The notes: generated by a model not told the origin, from the sequence alone. 55,262 bases of DNA from Paucilactobacillus nenjiangensis (GCF_005405445.1 NZ_BJEB01000003.1:1-55262); one strand, 5' to 3'; positions 35,463 to 43,500 are shown, counted from the stretch's first letter. Translations and numbers: made by a program.

Positions 35463-36608
35463 ATGGCATCAGTTACAAATTACAAAACAAAAACAGGCAA
35501 GCGTTTGTGGAAGTTTCAAATTTATGTAGGATTTAATCCTGATGGAAGTCGTAAGCGCATTATCAAACAAGGTTTCCAAAACAAAAAAGCAGCTATCCTG
35601 GCCTACTCCAGAATTGAGCAAGAATATGCTGAAACTGGAATAGCGATAACTGATCCAAAGTTTAAAGATGTTTACGAAAAATTTTTTGCTACCTATAAGA
35701 ATACGGTCAAAGAACCGACCTGGGTTAAAACAAGTCAATACTTTAGATTGCATATTTTACCCACATTTGAAAATAGGCGCATGAGTAAAATCTCGCCTTC
35801 AATGGTACAAGAATTTGTCGATGAGTATTTTGATAAGGGCTATGTAAAGTACAAGGTACTATTTAACTGGATTAGTAAGGTGTTCAAATATGCCATCAAG
35901 ATGGATATGTGTAAGACTAATCCGGCCGATAAAGTTACTTTGCCACGTCAAAATATGACTGAAAAAATTGACGATAAGGAAGATTTTTATGACCTTGAAG
36001 AAATGAAACACTTCTTTGAATGTTTGAAAGATTTTGACGACCCACAAGCCTACGCATTTTTTCGATTATTGGCTTTCAGTGGTTGTCGTAAATCTGAACT
36101 TGCTTGTCTGCAATATAAAGATATTAACTGGACTAAACGATCCATTACAATTTCAAAAACACAATCCAGGGGTGAACATGGATTAATTGTTACTAGCCCT
36201 AAGACTTATACCAGTAATCGTGAAGTAATGCTTGATACGAATACTATGAAAGTTTTGGAAAACTGGCGCATCATTCAGCGCAAACGAATGTTAATAATGG
36301 GATTTAATGCCAACAACGATGAACAACTGGTTTTCTCAAATGTATCAAAGAATGAAATGATACAGCCTGGCAAGTCAACTTATTGGTTGAATGAAATTAT
36401 TGATCGTTATGAATTAAAAAAGGTAACAGTCCACTCTTTTCGTGCAAGTTATGCTACACTAGCCTTTGAAGGCGGCTTGAATGTTAAACAAGTTCAGCAT
36501 CAGCTAGGCCATCGAGATATTCAAACCACGATGGAGATTTACATGAAAGTCAGCAAGAAAAAGGAAGATGAAATTGCTGATAAGTTTGTAGCCTATGTAA
36601 ATTTTTAG
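35463..36608 (+). CDS. int: Tyrosine integrase of the island
   Basis: A 381-residue site-specific recombinase. N-terminal arm-binding domain at about 1-55 (GKRLWKFQIYVGFNPDGSRK), core-binding domain at about 65-165, catalytic domain with Arg209 (FSGCRKSEL), His324 and Arg327 (HSFRASYATLAF), His350 (QLGHRDI) and the nucleophile Tyr360 (MEIYMKV). It ends 87 bases before attR, so integrase lies at the end away from the tRNA. Confidence 0.95.
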   Translation: MASVTNYKTKTGKRLWKFQIYVGFNPDGSRKRIIKQGFQNKKAAILAYSRIEQEYAETGIAITDPKFKDVYEKFFATYKNTVKEPTWVKTSQYFRLHILPTFENRRMSKISPSMVQEFVDEYFDKGYVKYKVLFNWISKVFKYAIKMDMCKTNPADKVTLPRQNMTEKIDDKEDFYDLEEMKHFFECLKDFDDPQAYAFFRLLAFSGCRKSELACLQYKDINWTKRSITISKTQSRGEHGLIVTSPKTYTSNREVMLDTNTMKVLENWRIIQRKRMLIMGFNANNDEQLVFSNVSKNEMIQPGKSTYWLNEIIDRYELKKVTVHSFRASYATLAFEGGLNVKQVQHQLGHRDIQTTMEIYMKVSKKKEDEIADKFVAYVNF

Positions 36609-36622
36609 ATGGTTTGTAGATG
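36605..36622 (+). repeat. Arm-type integrase sites near attR
   Basis: TTAGATGG at 36605 (overlapping the integrase stop) and GTAGATGG at 36615, matching the repeats beside attL. Confidence 0.55.
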
Positions 36623-36695
36623 GCTCAAATTAATTTCACAAGAAGAAAGTTGTTAAATCAGTCTTATAAAGGCACATTGTGAACAGTAAGTTGTT

Positions 36696-36713
36696 CCCAG
36701 TATGCCCAATTGT
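36696..36713 (+). repeat. attR core
   Basis: The same 18 bases as at 23040-23057. Upstream sequence no longer matches the tRNA (TTGTT in place of TCGAA), marking the island boundary. Confidence 0.92.
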
Positions 36714-36714
36714 C

Positions 36715-36747
36715 AGCAACTAGTCTCCCAAGGCCAGTTGCTTTTTT
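36715..36747 (+). terminator. Original tRNA-Gln terminator, displaced
   Basis: AGCAACT and AGTTGCT pair around a loop and are followed by seven T, directly after attR. Before integration this hairpin would have followed tRNA-Gln by a few bases. Confidence 0.75.
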
Positions 36748-36790
36748 TATTTCAAGTAACCGTACTCAATTCAAATACTGGAGGTATTTA

Positions 36791-37201
36791 ATGGCTCAAT
36801 GGTCCGTCGTTTTCACCTTTCATAATACACAAACTGGTAAAATTAATTCATACTTATCCAAATACGAAAACACTACTTCTAGAGTAGTCAATAATATTGA
36901 TTTTAAGCAATTTCAACAAATATGGGATTCCGCCAATCTATTGTCACAAAAACAACGATTACAGCAAATTTTGAATGATAAATTAGATGATGTCCGAGAA
37001 TCTATCCAAAAATTCCGTTTACCAGACGATGACGCTGATATCAGGAAAGTCTATGCCCAAAGTAGAGTTCTAGCGTTACAAAACGGTTTTTTAGCTGGTA
37101 TTGCCAAATTACAACTGAACTTTGATTCAATTAGCAACTTGGCATCTCAACTAAAACAAATTAATGAACAACATATCGAATTATTGAAAGATTCATATTA
37201 A
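36791..37201 (+). CDS. Hypothetical protein, 136 residues
   Basis: Unrecognised soluble protein, mostly helical in the C-terminal two thirds (FQQIWDSANLLSQKQRLQQIL, LASQLKQINEQHIELLKDSY). The ATG at 36791 follows GGAGG by 6 bases; an upstream in-frame start at 36710 would lie in attR and the old tRNA terminator and is rejected. It is host sequence outside the island. Confidence 0.65.
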   Translation: MAQWSVVFTFHNTQTGKINSYLSKYENTTSRVVNNIDFKQFQQIWDSANLLSQKQRLQQILNDKLDDVRESIQKFRLPDDDADIRKVYAQSRVLALQNGFLAGIAKLQLNFDSISNLASQLKQINEQHIELLKDSY

Positions 37202-37219
37202 ATTAATCGTCCGCAAATT

Positions 37220-37271
37220 AAAAAACTGAGGTTACACCAAAGGTATGATTTAGTGTATTCCCAGTTTTTTT
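37220..37271 (+). terminator. Terminator after hypothetical gene
   Basis: AAAACTG-GG arms pair with CC-CAGTTTT across a long loop and are followed by T. The stretch from 37272 to 37401 shows nothing clear. Confidence 0.55.
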
Positions 37272-37401
37272 GTGTTATTCACATTTATTTATGCTAACAT
37301 CACGGAGACGTATCTAATTATTTCACTACTTAAATTTCTTTAGGTGCATGACTCGGTTGTAACTTTAAAATATCATTCAATGTTGCTAACAGGCTCGCTT
37401 G

Positions 37402-37695
37402 TTAGGTTTGATATTGATCAATCTTATCTTTAAATTGATTATCAAATTCATCTAATCCGCCACGTACAAACGCCATTTCATATTGAAAGACCTCATTATA
37501 TTGAGCGGTAACTTTTTCCAATAAATCAGTTTGGTTATCAAGTTGAAGAGCCATTTGAATCGCCCGAAAATCTGAATAGGCTAGTTCAAATTGGACTGCA
37601 ATGGCTCGCATAAATTCGTGTTGAGCTTGAATGTGTAAAAAATGATGTTCAGTAGTCCATTGTAGATTTGAAATTGATCCTGTCACATCTAACAT
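37402..37695 (-). CDS. Hypothetical protein, 97 residues
   Basis: Unrecognised, likely all-helical, with the acidic/aromatic pattern of a small intracellular protein (FMRAIAVQFELAYSDFRAIQMAL). The ATG at 37695 has GGGGGGA 7 bases upstream. It starts 15 bases after the isochorismatase-like gene and is probably co-transcribed with it. Confidence 0.6.
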   Translation of the reverse strand: MLDVTGSISNLQWTTEHHFLHIQAQHEFMRAIAVQFELAYSDFRAIQMALQLDNQTDLLEKVTAQYNEVFQYEMAFVRGGLDEFDNQFKDKIDQYQT

Positions 37696-37710
37696 TAAAG
37701 ATCCCCCCAT

Positions 37711-38328
37711 CTATAATTCTAAGAATTCACCATGATCAGATAAAGCTTTAAAGAACTGTGGTACTGTTTCCGTTCTGCTCCAGTCACGTTGCCATTCGCA
37801 AGCTAACTGCGCAAATGACGTAAGTTGAGCACCCGCCTGTTCTACGCGGCTTAATGCTGCTTCATGAGCTTTCACGCTTGTACCTCCAACTGCATCTACA
37901 ATTGGATAAACTTCATAGCCTTCACGTAACGCATCAATCGATGGGAACGTTAAGCACGCTTCTGTCCAAAGTGCAGCAATGACAATTTTCTTGCGACCGG
38001 TGGCTTTCAAGGCGTCATTAAACTCTTTATCTTTCCAAGCATTAATCGAAGTCCGATCGTAACTCGTAACACCATCTAATTCAGCTTTCAATTCTGGAAT
38101 GGTTTCTTTATTCCGCCCAGTCGCCACATTCACAGTCGAAAGGATGATTGGAACATTATAAATCTTAGAAAGCTTAGTCACTGCGATAATGTTATTAATC
38201 AATTCACGACGATTCATCGATTCAATTGATTGAACCTGAACTGGTTGATAATCGATGATAACGAGCACACTATTTTCTGGTGACAAAAGTTCTTCTTCAG
38301 CAACAGTACGTTTTGGATAACTTGTCAT
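37711..38328 (-). CDS. Isochorismatase family cysteine hydrolase
   Basis: A 205-residue hydrolase of the YcaC-like branch. The catalytic Asp26 sits in VLVIIDYQPV and the nucleophile Cys125 in ALWTEACLTFPSIDAL, followed by YPIVDAVGGTS. The true substrate of YcaC-like enzymes is unclear; amides or imides are probable. AATTGGGGAA precedes the ATG. No siderophore genes are nearby, so an isochorismate role is unlikely. Confidence 0.85.
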   Translation of the reverse strand: MTSYPKRTVAEEELLSPENSVLVIIDYQPVQVQSIESMNRRELINNIIAVTKLSKIYNVPIILSTVNVATGRNKETIPELKAELDGVTSYDRTSINAWKDKEFNDALKATGRKKIVIAALWTEACLTFPSIDALREGYEVYPIVDAVGGTSVKAHEAALSRVEQAGAQLTSFAQLACEWQRDWSRTETVPQFFKALSDHGEFLEL

Positions 38329-38435
38329 AACTATTCCCCAATTTTTTAATTCAACAACACTTCTTTTAACAAAACCAGTGTAACAGCTTACATTCCAAAT
38401 TCATAATGATAAGGTTTTCATAATATTAATGGTAC

Positions 38436-38469
38436 AAAAAGGCAGCATCAGGGTTTAATTGATGCTGCC
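38436..38469 (-). terminator. Terminator of DUF1801 gene
   Basis: GGCAGCATCA and TGATGCTGCC pair perfectly and are followed by five T on the minus strand. Confidence 0.85.
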
Positions 38470-38475
38470 AAAGTC

Positions 38476-38847
38476 TTATTTTCGAAAAAAGTTAGAATAG
38501 TCTTTTTTGTCTTCAATATTAAATTCAATCATTTTTCCAATTAATTCATAATCGATTTTCGCGTCAAAAGGAACTCTTACTATATTTGGAGTATGAGTAT
38601 AACCGGTTTTTTCAATTTGCGTTTCAAATTTGCTGATTGTGACACTTTCTGGGGTAAAAGCAAAATTATTTTTGGCGACACTAAAGCCGATGATAAAAGT
38701 ACCGTGATCAGTAAACATTGGCTGTTTCCAAGCAATTTTACCACCCAATTGTGGATATGTTTCACTTACCCAATCAAGTACTTTTTCAAGTACCATACGA
38801 TGTTCTTGATTATCAAGTTGATCTAAAAATTCACTATAAAATGCCAT
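38476..38847 (-). CDS. DUF1801 family protein (YdhG-like)
   Basis: A 123-residue protein with the family pattern WVSETYPQLGGKIAWKQPMFTDHGTFIIGFSVAKNNFAF and C-terminal VPFDAKIDYELIGKMIEFN. The B. subtilis relative YdhG has been described as a frataxin-like iron chaperone; that role here is only by analogy. GGAAGG precedes the ATG. It is 17 bases downstream of the small membrane protein gene. Confidence 0.8.
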   Translation of the reverse strand: MAFYSEFLDQLDNQEHRMVLEKVLDWVSETYPQLGGKIAWKQPMFTDHGTFIIGFSVAKNNFAFTPESVTISKFETQIEKTGYTHTPNIVRVPFDAKIDYELIGKMIEFNIEDKKDYSNFFRK

Positions 38848-38864
38848 AACTGCCTTCCATTGCT

Positions 38865-39272
38865 CTAATTAATTGCTAACTGAGTAAAGGATACCAGACT
38901 ATTAACGTCACTCAAAACATAATGCAATGACATCATCACGGGAAATGCTAAAGCGGGAATTACCAATAAACTAACAAGCGAAAAAACTGTAAAATGATAT
39001 TCTTCAGGGGTGTAGTCTCGATCTTCCTTAATTGGAGTTATTCGCGGTAACATCCCCAATCCATTTTTCAAGGCATTGAAGCTTACCATTGTCACAGCCG
39101 TGGTGCCTAGCCAAATATAAGAAACAAACCAACCTTCATGATTCACTGACGGAGTCGCTAATTTTACCGGATTACTTAGCCAAACAATAAAGATTGCCAC
39201 TAACATACTAATTGCAATCACTTCAAGCATCCAATTAATTCTAACTCTAGTGTTAATTGATAATTCACGCAT
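38865..39272 (-). CDS. Hypothetical membrane protein, 135 residues
   Basis: Four predicted membrane segments (about 14-32, 47-66, 90-110 and 115-132) with a short charged loop (PRITPIKEDRDYTPEEYH). No family is recognised. GAGGTGA precedes the ATG. It probably shares a transcript with the DUF1801 gene. Confidence 0.65.
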   Translation of the reverse strand: MRELSINTRVRINWMLEVIAISMLVAIFIVWLSNPVKLATPSVNHEGWFVSYIWLGTTAVTMVSFNALKNGLGMLPRITPIKEDRDYTPEEYHFTVFSLVSLLVIPALAFPVMMSLHYVLSDVNSLVSFTQLAIN

Positions 39273-39432
39273 ATTTTCACCTCTTCATTTACTAAACTAA
39301 GAGATTATAGCACGAATTTCACTAAGTAGACATAGTTAAATGCTAAAATGTAACAATCATGAAAACTTGTACCTATCTATTTTTATATTATGAATTATTG
39401 AAAACGCTTTTTTGATTGTGAATATTAAAATA

Positions 39433-39480
39433 AAAAATGCCCTGTGAGAAAATTAACGTTTTCCACAAGTCATTTTTTGC
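39433..39480 (-). terminator. Terminator of L,D-transpeptidase gene
   Basis: On the minus strand ATGACTTGTGGAAAA pairs imperfectly with TTTTCTCACAGGGCAT and is followed by TTTTTTATTTT. The rest of 39273-39501 shows nothing. Confidence 0.75.
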
Positions 39481-39501
39481 ACGAGCCTATTTGATCATCA
39501 G

Positions 39502-40023
39502 TTATTCAACGACCACCTTGGTCCCAACGGGAATATTTTTATAAATCCATTTAGCATCGGGAATTGTTAACCGAATGCAGCCGTGAGACGCGACTTTGCC
39601 TAATTTTTTGGCTTCGGCTTTGTCATAGGTACCGTCTTGTTTAATGGGAACAGTATGAAACAGGTACTCCCCATGGTTTTTAAATGAAGTCCAGTAATTT
39701 GCGCCCTCATTTAAATTGGCATTATAAAAAGTAGTCCCTTTTTCATTTTCAATACTAAAGGTCCCAGTCGGGGTAGAATTATTTAATCCCGTTGAACAAT
39801 ACATGGTGTACAAAACTCTTGAGCCATCTTTAATGTAAACGCGCTGCTTTCGAATCGAGACGTCAATCCATGCATTTGGATGATTTTTTAATTTAGGATA
39901 GCTTTTAGTTTGTGATGGTTTAGTGTAATCAACCGTCTTAGCATTAATCACATTGACATAAATGCCGTAAGCCAGTCCAATCGCCACCACAATCAAAAGA
40001 CATTTTTTGATAAATTTCAACAT
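39502..40023 (-). CDS. L,D-transpeptidase (YkuD domain)
   Basis: A 173-residue membrane-anchored enzyme: signal anchor about 7-27, then the YkuD domain. The catalytic motif SHGCIRL is at 146-152 with Cys149 and Arg151, and HGEYLFHTVP gives the upstream His. It would make 3-3 crosslinks or attach proteins to peptidoglycan outside the membrane. It is a single gene with its own terminator. Confidence 0.9.
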   Translation of the reverse strand: MLKFIKKCLLIVVAIGLAYGIYVNVINAKTVDYTKPSQTKSYPKLKNHPNAWIDVSIRKQRVYIKDGSRVLYTMYCSTGLNNSTPTGTFSIENEKGTTFYNANLNEGANYWTSFKNHGEYLFHTVPIKQDGTYDKAEAKKLGKVASHGCIRLTIPDAKWIYKNIPVGTKVVVE

Positions 40024-40115
40024 GATGATATTAGTAGCCTTTCGTGTTCAGAGCTGGTTAACTCTATCTACATTTTACCATGAACGTCTTCATCCACTCT
40101 CTTCGCCTGATTACT

Positions 40116-40619
40116 TTAATAAAATTTATCTAATTGGGGTACGATGACCGTTTTCCACATGACTTTTAAAATTCCATAGCCAATTACAACTCCGACTAAC
40201 GCGCTCAAGAAGAAACTTGGAATGAAAATCCAAAGTGCACCTTTGGTTCCTAAAAATAAACTAGCGACAGGGTAAGCAACGATTGCTCCAATAATACCGG
40301 TCCCAATTAGTTCTCCAAACACAGCAAAAATTAATTTTCTCGTTTTCTTAAAAATCCAGCCAGAACAAAATGCACCAATCATGCTTCCAGGGAATGCGAG
40401 AATCGTTCCTGTCCCCAATATATTTCTAATTAATGAGGTTAAAAAAGCTTGAGTAAGTGCTGCCCATGGCCCTAAAATCACTCCAGAAATTAAGTTGATT
40501 AGATGCTGCATCGGTGCCACTTTGGCAACCCCAATTGTAAACTCAAACATGCTACCACTGACTACACCAAACGCGACGAACAAGGCGGTTAAAGTTAACC
40601 GGTAAATTCTTTTATGCAT
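40116..40619 (-). CDS. thiW: Thiamine-precursor ECF transporter S component
   Basis: A 167-residue membrane protein with about five to six segments. APMQHLINLISGVILGPWAAL and GTGTILAFPGSMIGAFCSGW are ThiW-like. It binds the thiazole precursor or thiamine and works with the shared ECF module encoded elsewhere. A TPP riboswitch controls it. AGGAGGG lies 8 bases upstream of the ATG. Confidence 0.9.
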   Translation of the reverse strand: MHKRIYRLTLTALFVAFGVVSGSMFEFTIGVAKVAPMQHLINLISGVILGPWAALTQAFLTSLIRNILGTGTILAFPGSMIGAFCSGWIFKKTRKLIFAVFGELIGTGIIGAIVAYPVASLFLGTKGALWIFIPSFFLSALVGVVIGYGILKVMWKTVIVPQLDKFY

Positions 40620-40680
40620 AAAAATAGCCCTCCTAAGTGATTTTGCACACTAGAAGAGCCCTAAGTTTAGAGTTAGGTTC

Positions 40681-40764
40681 TAACACTTTCCTCCGCTGGT
40701 ATCATCCAGATCAGGTTCAAGGGTTCGAATTGAATCGTCTCAGCCATTTGGCGCCCCTAGTGTG
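40681..40764 (-). promoter_or_regulatory. TPP riboswitch
   Basis: The minus strand holds the conserved THI-element segments in order: GGGGCGCC, CTGAGA, ACCCTTGAACCTGATCTGGATGATACCAGCG in pieces (ACCCTTGAACCTGATC, TGGATGATACCAGCG) and GGAGGAAAGTG. It lies 60-145 bases before thiW. CACACTAG at its 5' edge (40764..40757) can also pair with CTAGTGTG (40653..40646) near the ribosome binding site, a possible switching helix. Confidence 0.95.
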
Positions 40765-40820
40765 ATTGATATTTATTTACTCGTTGAGGATACCATTTTT
40801 ACAAAATTTTGTACACCATA

Positions 40821-40848
40821 TTGCAAAGTTACTTGTTTCAACTATAAT
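40821..40848 (+). promoter_or_regulatory. Asparaginase promoter
   Basis: TTGCAA (40821-40826), 16 bases, TATAAT (40843-40848). A perfect 14-bp palindrome TACAAAATTTTGTA (40800-40813) lies just upstream. Confidence 0.65.
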
Positions 40849-40877
40849 TACCCTATTAACTATAAAGGAGCGCCCTC

Positions 40878-41846
40878 ATGAAAAATATTCTAGTTCTTCA
40901 TACTGGTGGTACCATTTCGATGTCGGAAAACGATTATGGAGCCGTTGATACCAATTCGAGTAACCCGTTGATGAAGCAAGCGAACCTCTCTGGTGAAGAT
41001 TTCCATGTGACTTCAAAGGAATTTATGAATCTCCCTTCACCACATATGACACCAGAAACAATGTTGACGTTACAACAAGAAATAAAACAAGAATATGAAA
41101 AATTTGATGGCTTTGTGATTACGCACGGCACCGATACCCTGGAAGAAACTGCTTATTTTTTAGATTTGACACTAAGCTCTAATAAACCAATCGTTGTTAC
41201 CGGGGCGATGCGTTCATCAAATAGTATCGGCTCAGACGGGCTGCATAACCTAATTAGTGCAATCCGAATTGCCATTAATAATGAATCCCGTAATCGTGGT
41301 GTTTTGGTCGCATTAAATGATCAAATTCACGCCGCTCGATTCGTGACGAAAGCTCACACAACGAATGTTGAAACTTTTGAATCACCTAGCGTTGGGCAAA
41401 TCGGTGAAGTTTTACATGACACAATCGCCTACTACTTCAATCCTAAACCAATTGCCCCCATTCAGATTAATCAGGTCGTTCAACAAGTCTACCTGTTGAA
41501 AGCCTACGCCGGAATGGATGCTGATTTATTCAATCACGTGGCGAAAAAAAGTGGGAATGGTCTGATCATCGAAGGTACTGGCGCAGGAAATTTGCCACCA
41601 ACTGTCCTACCAGCGCTTCAAAAAGTGATTGACCATCAGATTCCAGTCTTTTTAGTTGCTCGTGGTTATCGAGGCAATGCAGAGCCCGTCTATACTTATG
41701 AAGGTGGCGGTGAACAGCTCGTGAAGATGGGCGTTAACTTTGTCCATGGTTTAAATGGCCAAAAAGCCAGAATTAAGCTGCTGATTGGGATCTCTGCTGG
41801 ACTATCAAATGACGGCTTAAAAGAATATCTATCAAATAATTTTTAA
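40878..41846 (+). CDS. L-asparaginase
   Basis: Hydrolyses asparagine to aspartate and ammonia. The 322 residues have the first active-site motif TGGTIS (Thr12) and the second HGTDTLEET (Thr85-Asp86), followed by PIVVTGAMR. There is no signal peptide, so a cytoplasmic form is expected. AAAGGAG precedes the ATG. Mobile DNA begins 40 bases after its stop and its terminator is not clear. Confidence 0.93.
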   Translation: MKNILVLHTGGTISMSENDYGAVDTNSSNPLMKQANLSGEDFHVTSKEFMNLPSPHMTPETMLTLQQEIKQEYEKFDGFVITHGTDTLEETAYFLDLTLSSNKPIVVTGAMRSSNSIGSDGLHNLISAIRIAINNESRNRGVLVALNDQIHAARFVTKAHTTNVETFESPSVGQIGEVLHDTIAYYFNPKPIAPIQINQVVQQVYLLKAYAGMDADLFNHVAKKSGNGLIIEGTGAGNLPPTVLPALQKVIDHQIPVFLVARGYRGNAEPVYTYEGGGEQLVKMGVNFVHGLNGQKARIKLLIGISAGLSNDGLKEYLSNNF

Positions 41847-41878
41847 CTCGCGGTTTGTAAAATTAAGTTAGAAAAATT

Positions 41879-41886
41879 AAAAAAGT
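41879..41886 (+). repeat. Target duplication, left copy
   Basis: AAAAAAGT, repeated at 44318-44325 on the far side of the composite element. It is A-rich, so chance is not excluded. Confidence 0.65.
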
Positions 41887-42927
41887 ACCCGTGGTGCTAG
41901 TTAATTTTTTCCTAGAGGAAAATGTCTAAACATGTTGGTAAATCAACAAAAAAAACGCATATAGTAGTCTCAAAACTCCCAAGAAATGAGGACTACATAT
42001 GCGTTCATCAAAATATACTGAACATTATACGGATACTTTTATAACATTCAAGGAAATTATGAGAACTGTTTCTAACATATACCACAATTGTGTACCAGAT
42101 AAGATTAAAAACCGAAGAAATACTGATCAACTGAAGCAACGCGATACAGTGATTATTGCTTGTGTTATATGGGACATAATTAATGGCTATACTAGCCAAA
42201 GAGCCACGTATAGAGAGGTTTGTTCCGTCTTATTTCCTAATGGTAACTTTCCTAGTAGGAGTCGATTCACTCGCTTAAGTTCAAACTTAGCTTACACTAT
42301 CAAGATTATTCGATACTTTTTCATCAAGAAGCTCACCAAAGGTGAACTAGTCGGAATTATAGATAGTTTTCCTAGTCCATTATGTAAACCAGTTAGAAAT
42401 AGACAAGCAAAACTATTGAATCAAATAGCCAAAGTTGGCTATAACTCAACAAAAAAATCTTATTTTTATGGTCTTAAAATTCATATGATTGTTACTAAGA
42501 CTGGCTTTCCGATTACTTACTCAATCACGAATCCAGGTGTCCATGACGTGAAAGTGTTAGAGACTTTATCGGAAGAAGCGAATCTTCCCAATATCCTAGG
42601 GGACAAAGGATATATTAGCCATAAAATCCATGAAAAGCTTGCCCTTAAGGGCATTACTATATCCGTTCCGCCACGTAAAAACATGGATAAATCAGAAAAA
42701 CTAGACCACAGCTTACTTGGAAAACAAAGAAAAACAGTTGAGACTGTTTTTTCTTCCTTAGAAAAATTAGGTTGTCAAAATTTCAACTCACGTTCTGTTA
42801 AAGGGCTAGAGAGTAGATTTGAAAGCATATTACTGGCTTACAGTGTTCTATTAAGTCGAGCACAACGACGTTTTGAAGGAACTTTGAGATATTCTTTAGG
42901 ATATTAAAATTAACCAGAACCACGGGT
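41887..42927 (+). mobile_element. Full IS982-family insertion sequence
   Basis: Left end ACCCGTGGTGCTAGTTAATTTT and right end, inverted, ACCCGTGGTTCTGGTTAATTTT; one transposase gene between. The immediate flanks (AAAGT and GATTT) do not match, as expected if the outer ends of the composite were used in the last transposition. Confidence 0.85.
41999..42907 (+). CDS. IS982 family transposase
   Basis: A 302-residue DDE transposase. Candidate triad: Asp122 (GIIDSFPSPLCK), Asp202 (ILGDKGYISHK) and Glu248 (KTVETVFSSLEK), with GLKIHMIVTKTG between. The frame is intact. An inverted repeat covers the start codon (AACGCATAT... ATATGCGTT, about 41956-42005), which could block translation from outside transcripts. 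Confidence 0.92.
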   Translation: MRSSKYTEHYTDTFITFKEIMRTVSNIYHNCVPDKIKNRRNTDQLKQRDTVIIACVIWDIINGYTSQRATYREVCSVLFPNGNFPSRSRFTRLSSNLAYTIKIIRYFFIKKLTKGELVGIIDSFPSPLCKPVRNRQAKLLNQIAKVGYNSTKKSYFYGLKIHMIVTKTGFPITYSITNPGVHDVKVLETLSEEANLPNILGDKGYISHKIHEKLALKGITISVPPRKNMDKSEKLDHSLLGKQRKTVETVFSSLEKLGCQNFNSRSVKGLESRFESILLAYSVLLSRAQRRFEGTLRYSLGY

Positions 42928-42962
42928 GATTTATAGTATACTATGTCAAAAGGAGAAGTTAG

Positions 42963-43460
42963 ATGAACAATCAAATCACACTAGCGTATTTAGATTATGA
43001 TGATCTAGATGCTTTACAAGTTGTAAGTGTTGTCAGTTTTTATGAATCGTTTATCGATGGCGCAGATCCACTTGATATGCAAAGATATTTACAGACACAA
43101 TTGACAACTGAAATATTGGCAGTAGAATTGGCACAGTCAACCAGTAAATTTATTGGTATTAAGGATCATCAAATACTCATTGGTTATATGAAAGTAAATG
43201 ATGAAAAAGATGCTATAGAGATTCAACGGATCTATCTGCTCAAAGATTATCAAAACAAAGGGTTAGGGCAACGGTTACTCGATGAAGCGAATCGTTATGC
43301 TAAAACGAAACAAAAACGTTATTTACGTTTGGCTGTTTATGAAAAAAATCATGCAGGTATTCGTTTTTATGAACGTTATGGATTTAAAAAAATCGGGATC
43401 AAACATTTTCCTTTAGGAAAACAAGATCGTATTTGTCCGATTTTAGAAAAAGAAATCTAA
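42963..43460 (+). CDS. GNAT N-acetyltransferase (passenger)
   Basis: A 165-residue acetyltransferase. The acetyl-CoA loop is LKDYQNKGLGQRLLDEA (about 92-108) and a C-terminal AGIRFYERYGFKKIG is typical of PaiA-like polyamine or amino-acid acetyltransferases. AAGGAGAA precedes the ATG. A TATACT -10 box (42937-42942) lies 10 bases beyond the IS982 right end, so any -35 element would lie in IS DNA. Confidence 0.85.
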   Translation: MNNQITLAYLDYDDLDALQVVSVVSFYESFIDGADPLDMQRYLQTQLTTEILAVELAQSTSKFIGIKDHQILIGYMKVNDEKDAIEIQRIYLLKDYQNKGLGQRLLDEANRYAKTKQKRYLRLAVYEKNHAGIRFYERYGFKKIGIKHFPLGKQDRICPILEKEI

Positions 43461-43500
43461 AAAAACGTCCTCACTTTTGATGCTGAGGACGTTTTTTTAG
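43461..43500. terminator. Bidirectional terminator between passenger genes
   Basis: AAAACGTCCTCA and TGAGGACGTTTT pair around TTTTGATGC-type loop bases, with A and T runs outside, between the converging genes. Confidence 0.88.

Larger units (their letters stand above)
23040..36713. mobile_element. Capsid-forming phage-inducible chromosomal island (cf-PICI)
   Basis: A 13.7-kb island between 18-bp direct repeats at the tRNA-Gln 3' end. Rightward genes are repressor and integrase. The leftward block runs excisionase-like, small early ORFs, primase-helicase, an iteron origin, unknowns, HNH, small and large terminase, portal, protease-capsid fusion and two connectors. Tail, baseplate, holin, lysin and late-regulator genes are absent. 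Divergent int/repressor versus a long leftward operon, and a complete head and packaging set without tails, match cf-PICIs as described by established work on satellites. A tail-less degenerate prophage is the alternative, but all genes present are intact and the layout is compact. Confidence 0.85.

Noticed and set aside
23781-36608. Ordinary but degraded prophage
   Set aside because: All modules present are intact and tightly packed, the int/repressor versus leftward operon order fits satellites, and no tail or lysis remnants are visible.
36710-36790. Longer start for the 136-residue protein next to attR
   Set aside because: The extension would be encoded by the attachment core and the old tRNA terminator; a strong ribosome binding site supports 36791.
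41887-42927. Simple independent IS982 insertion with its own target duplication
   Set aside because: Immediate flanks do not match each other, whereas the outer flanks of the composite do.
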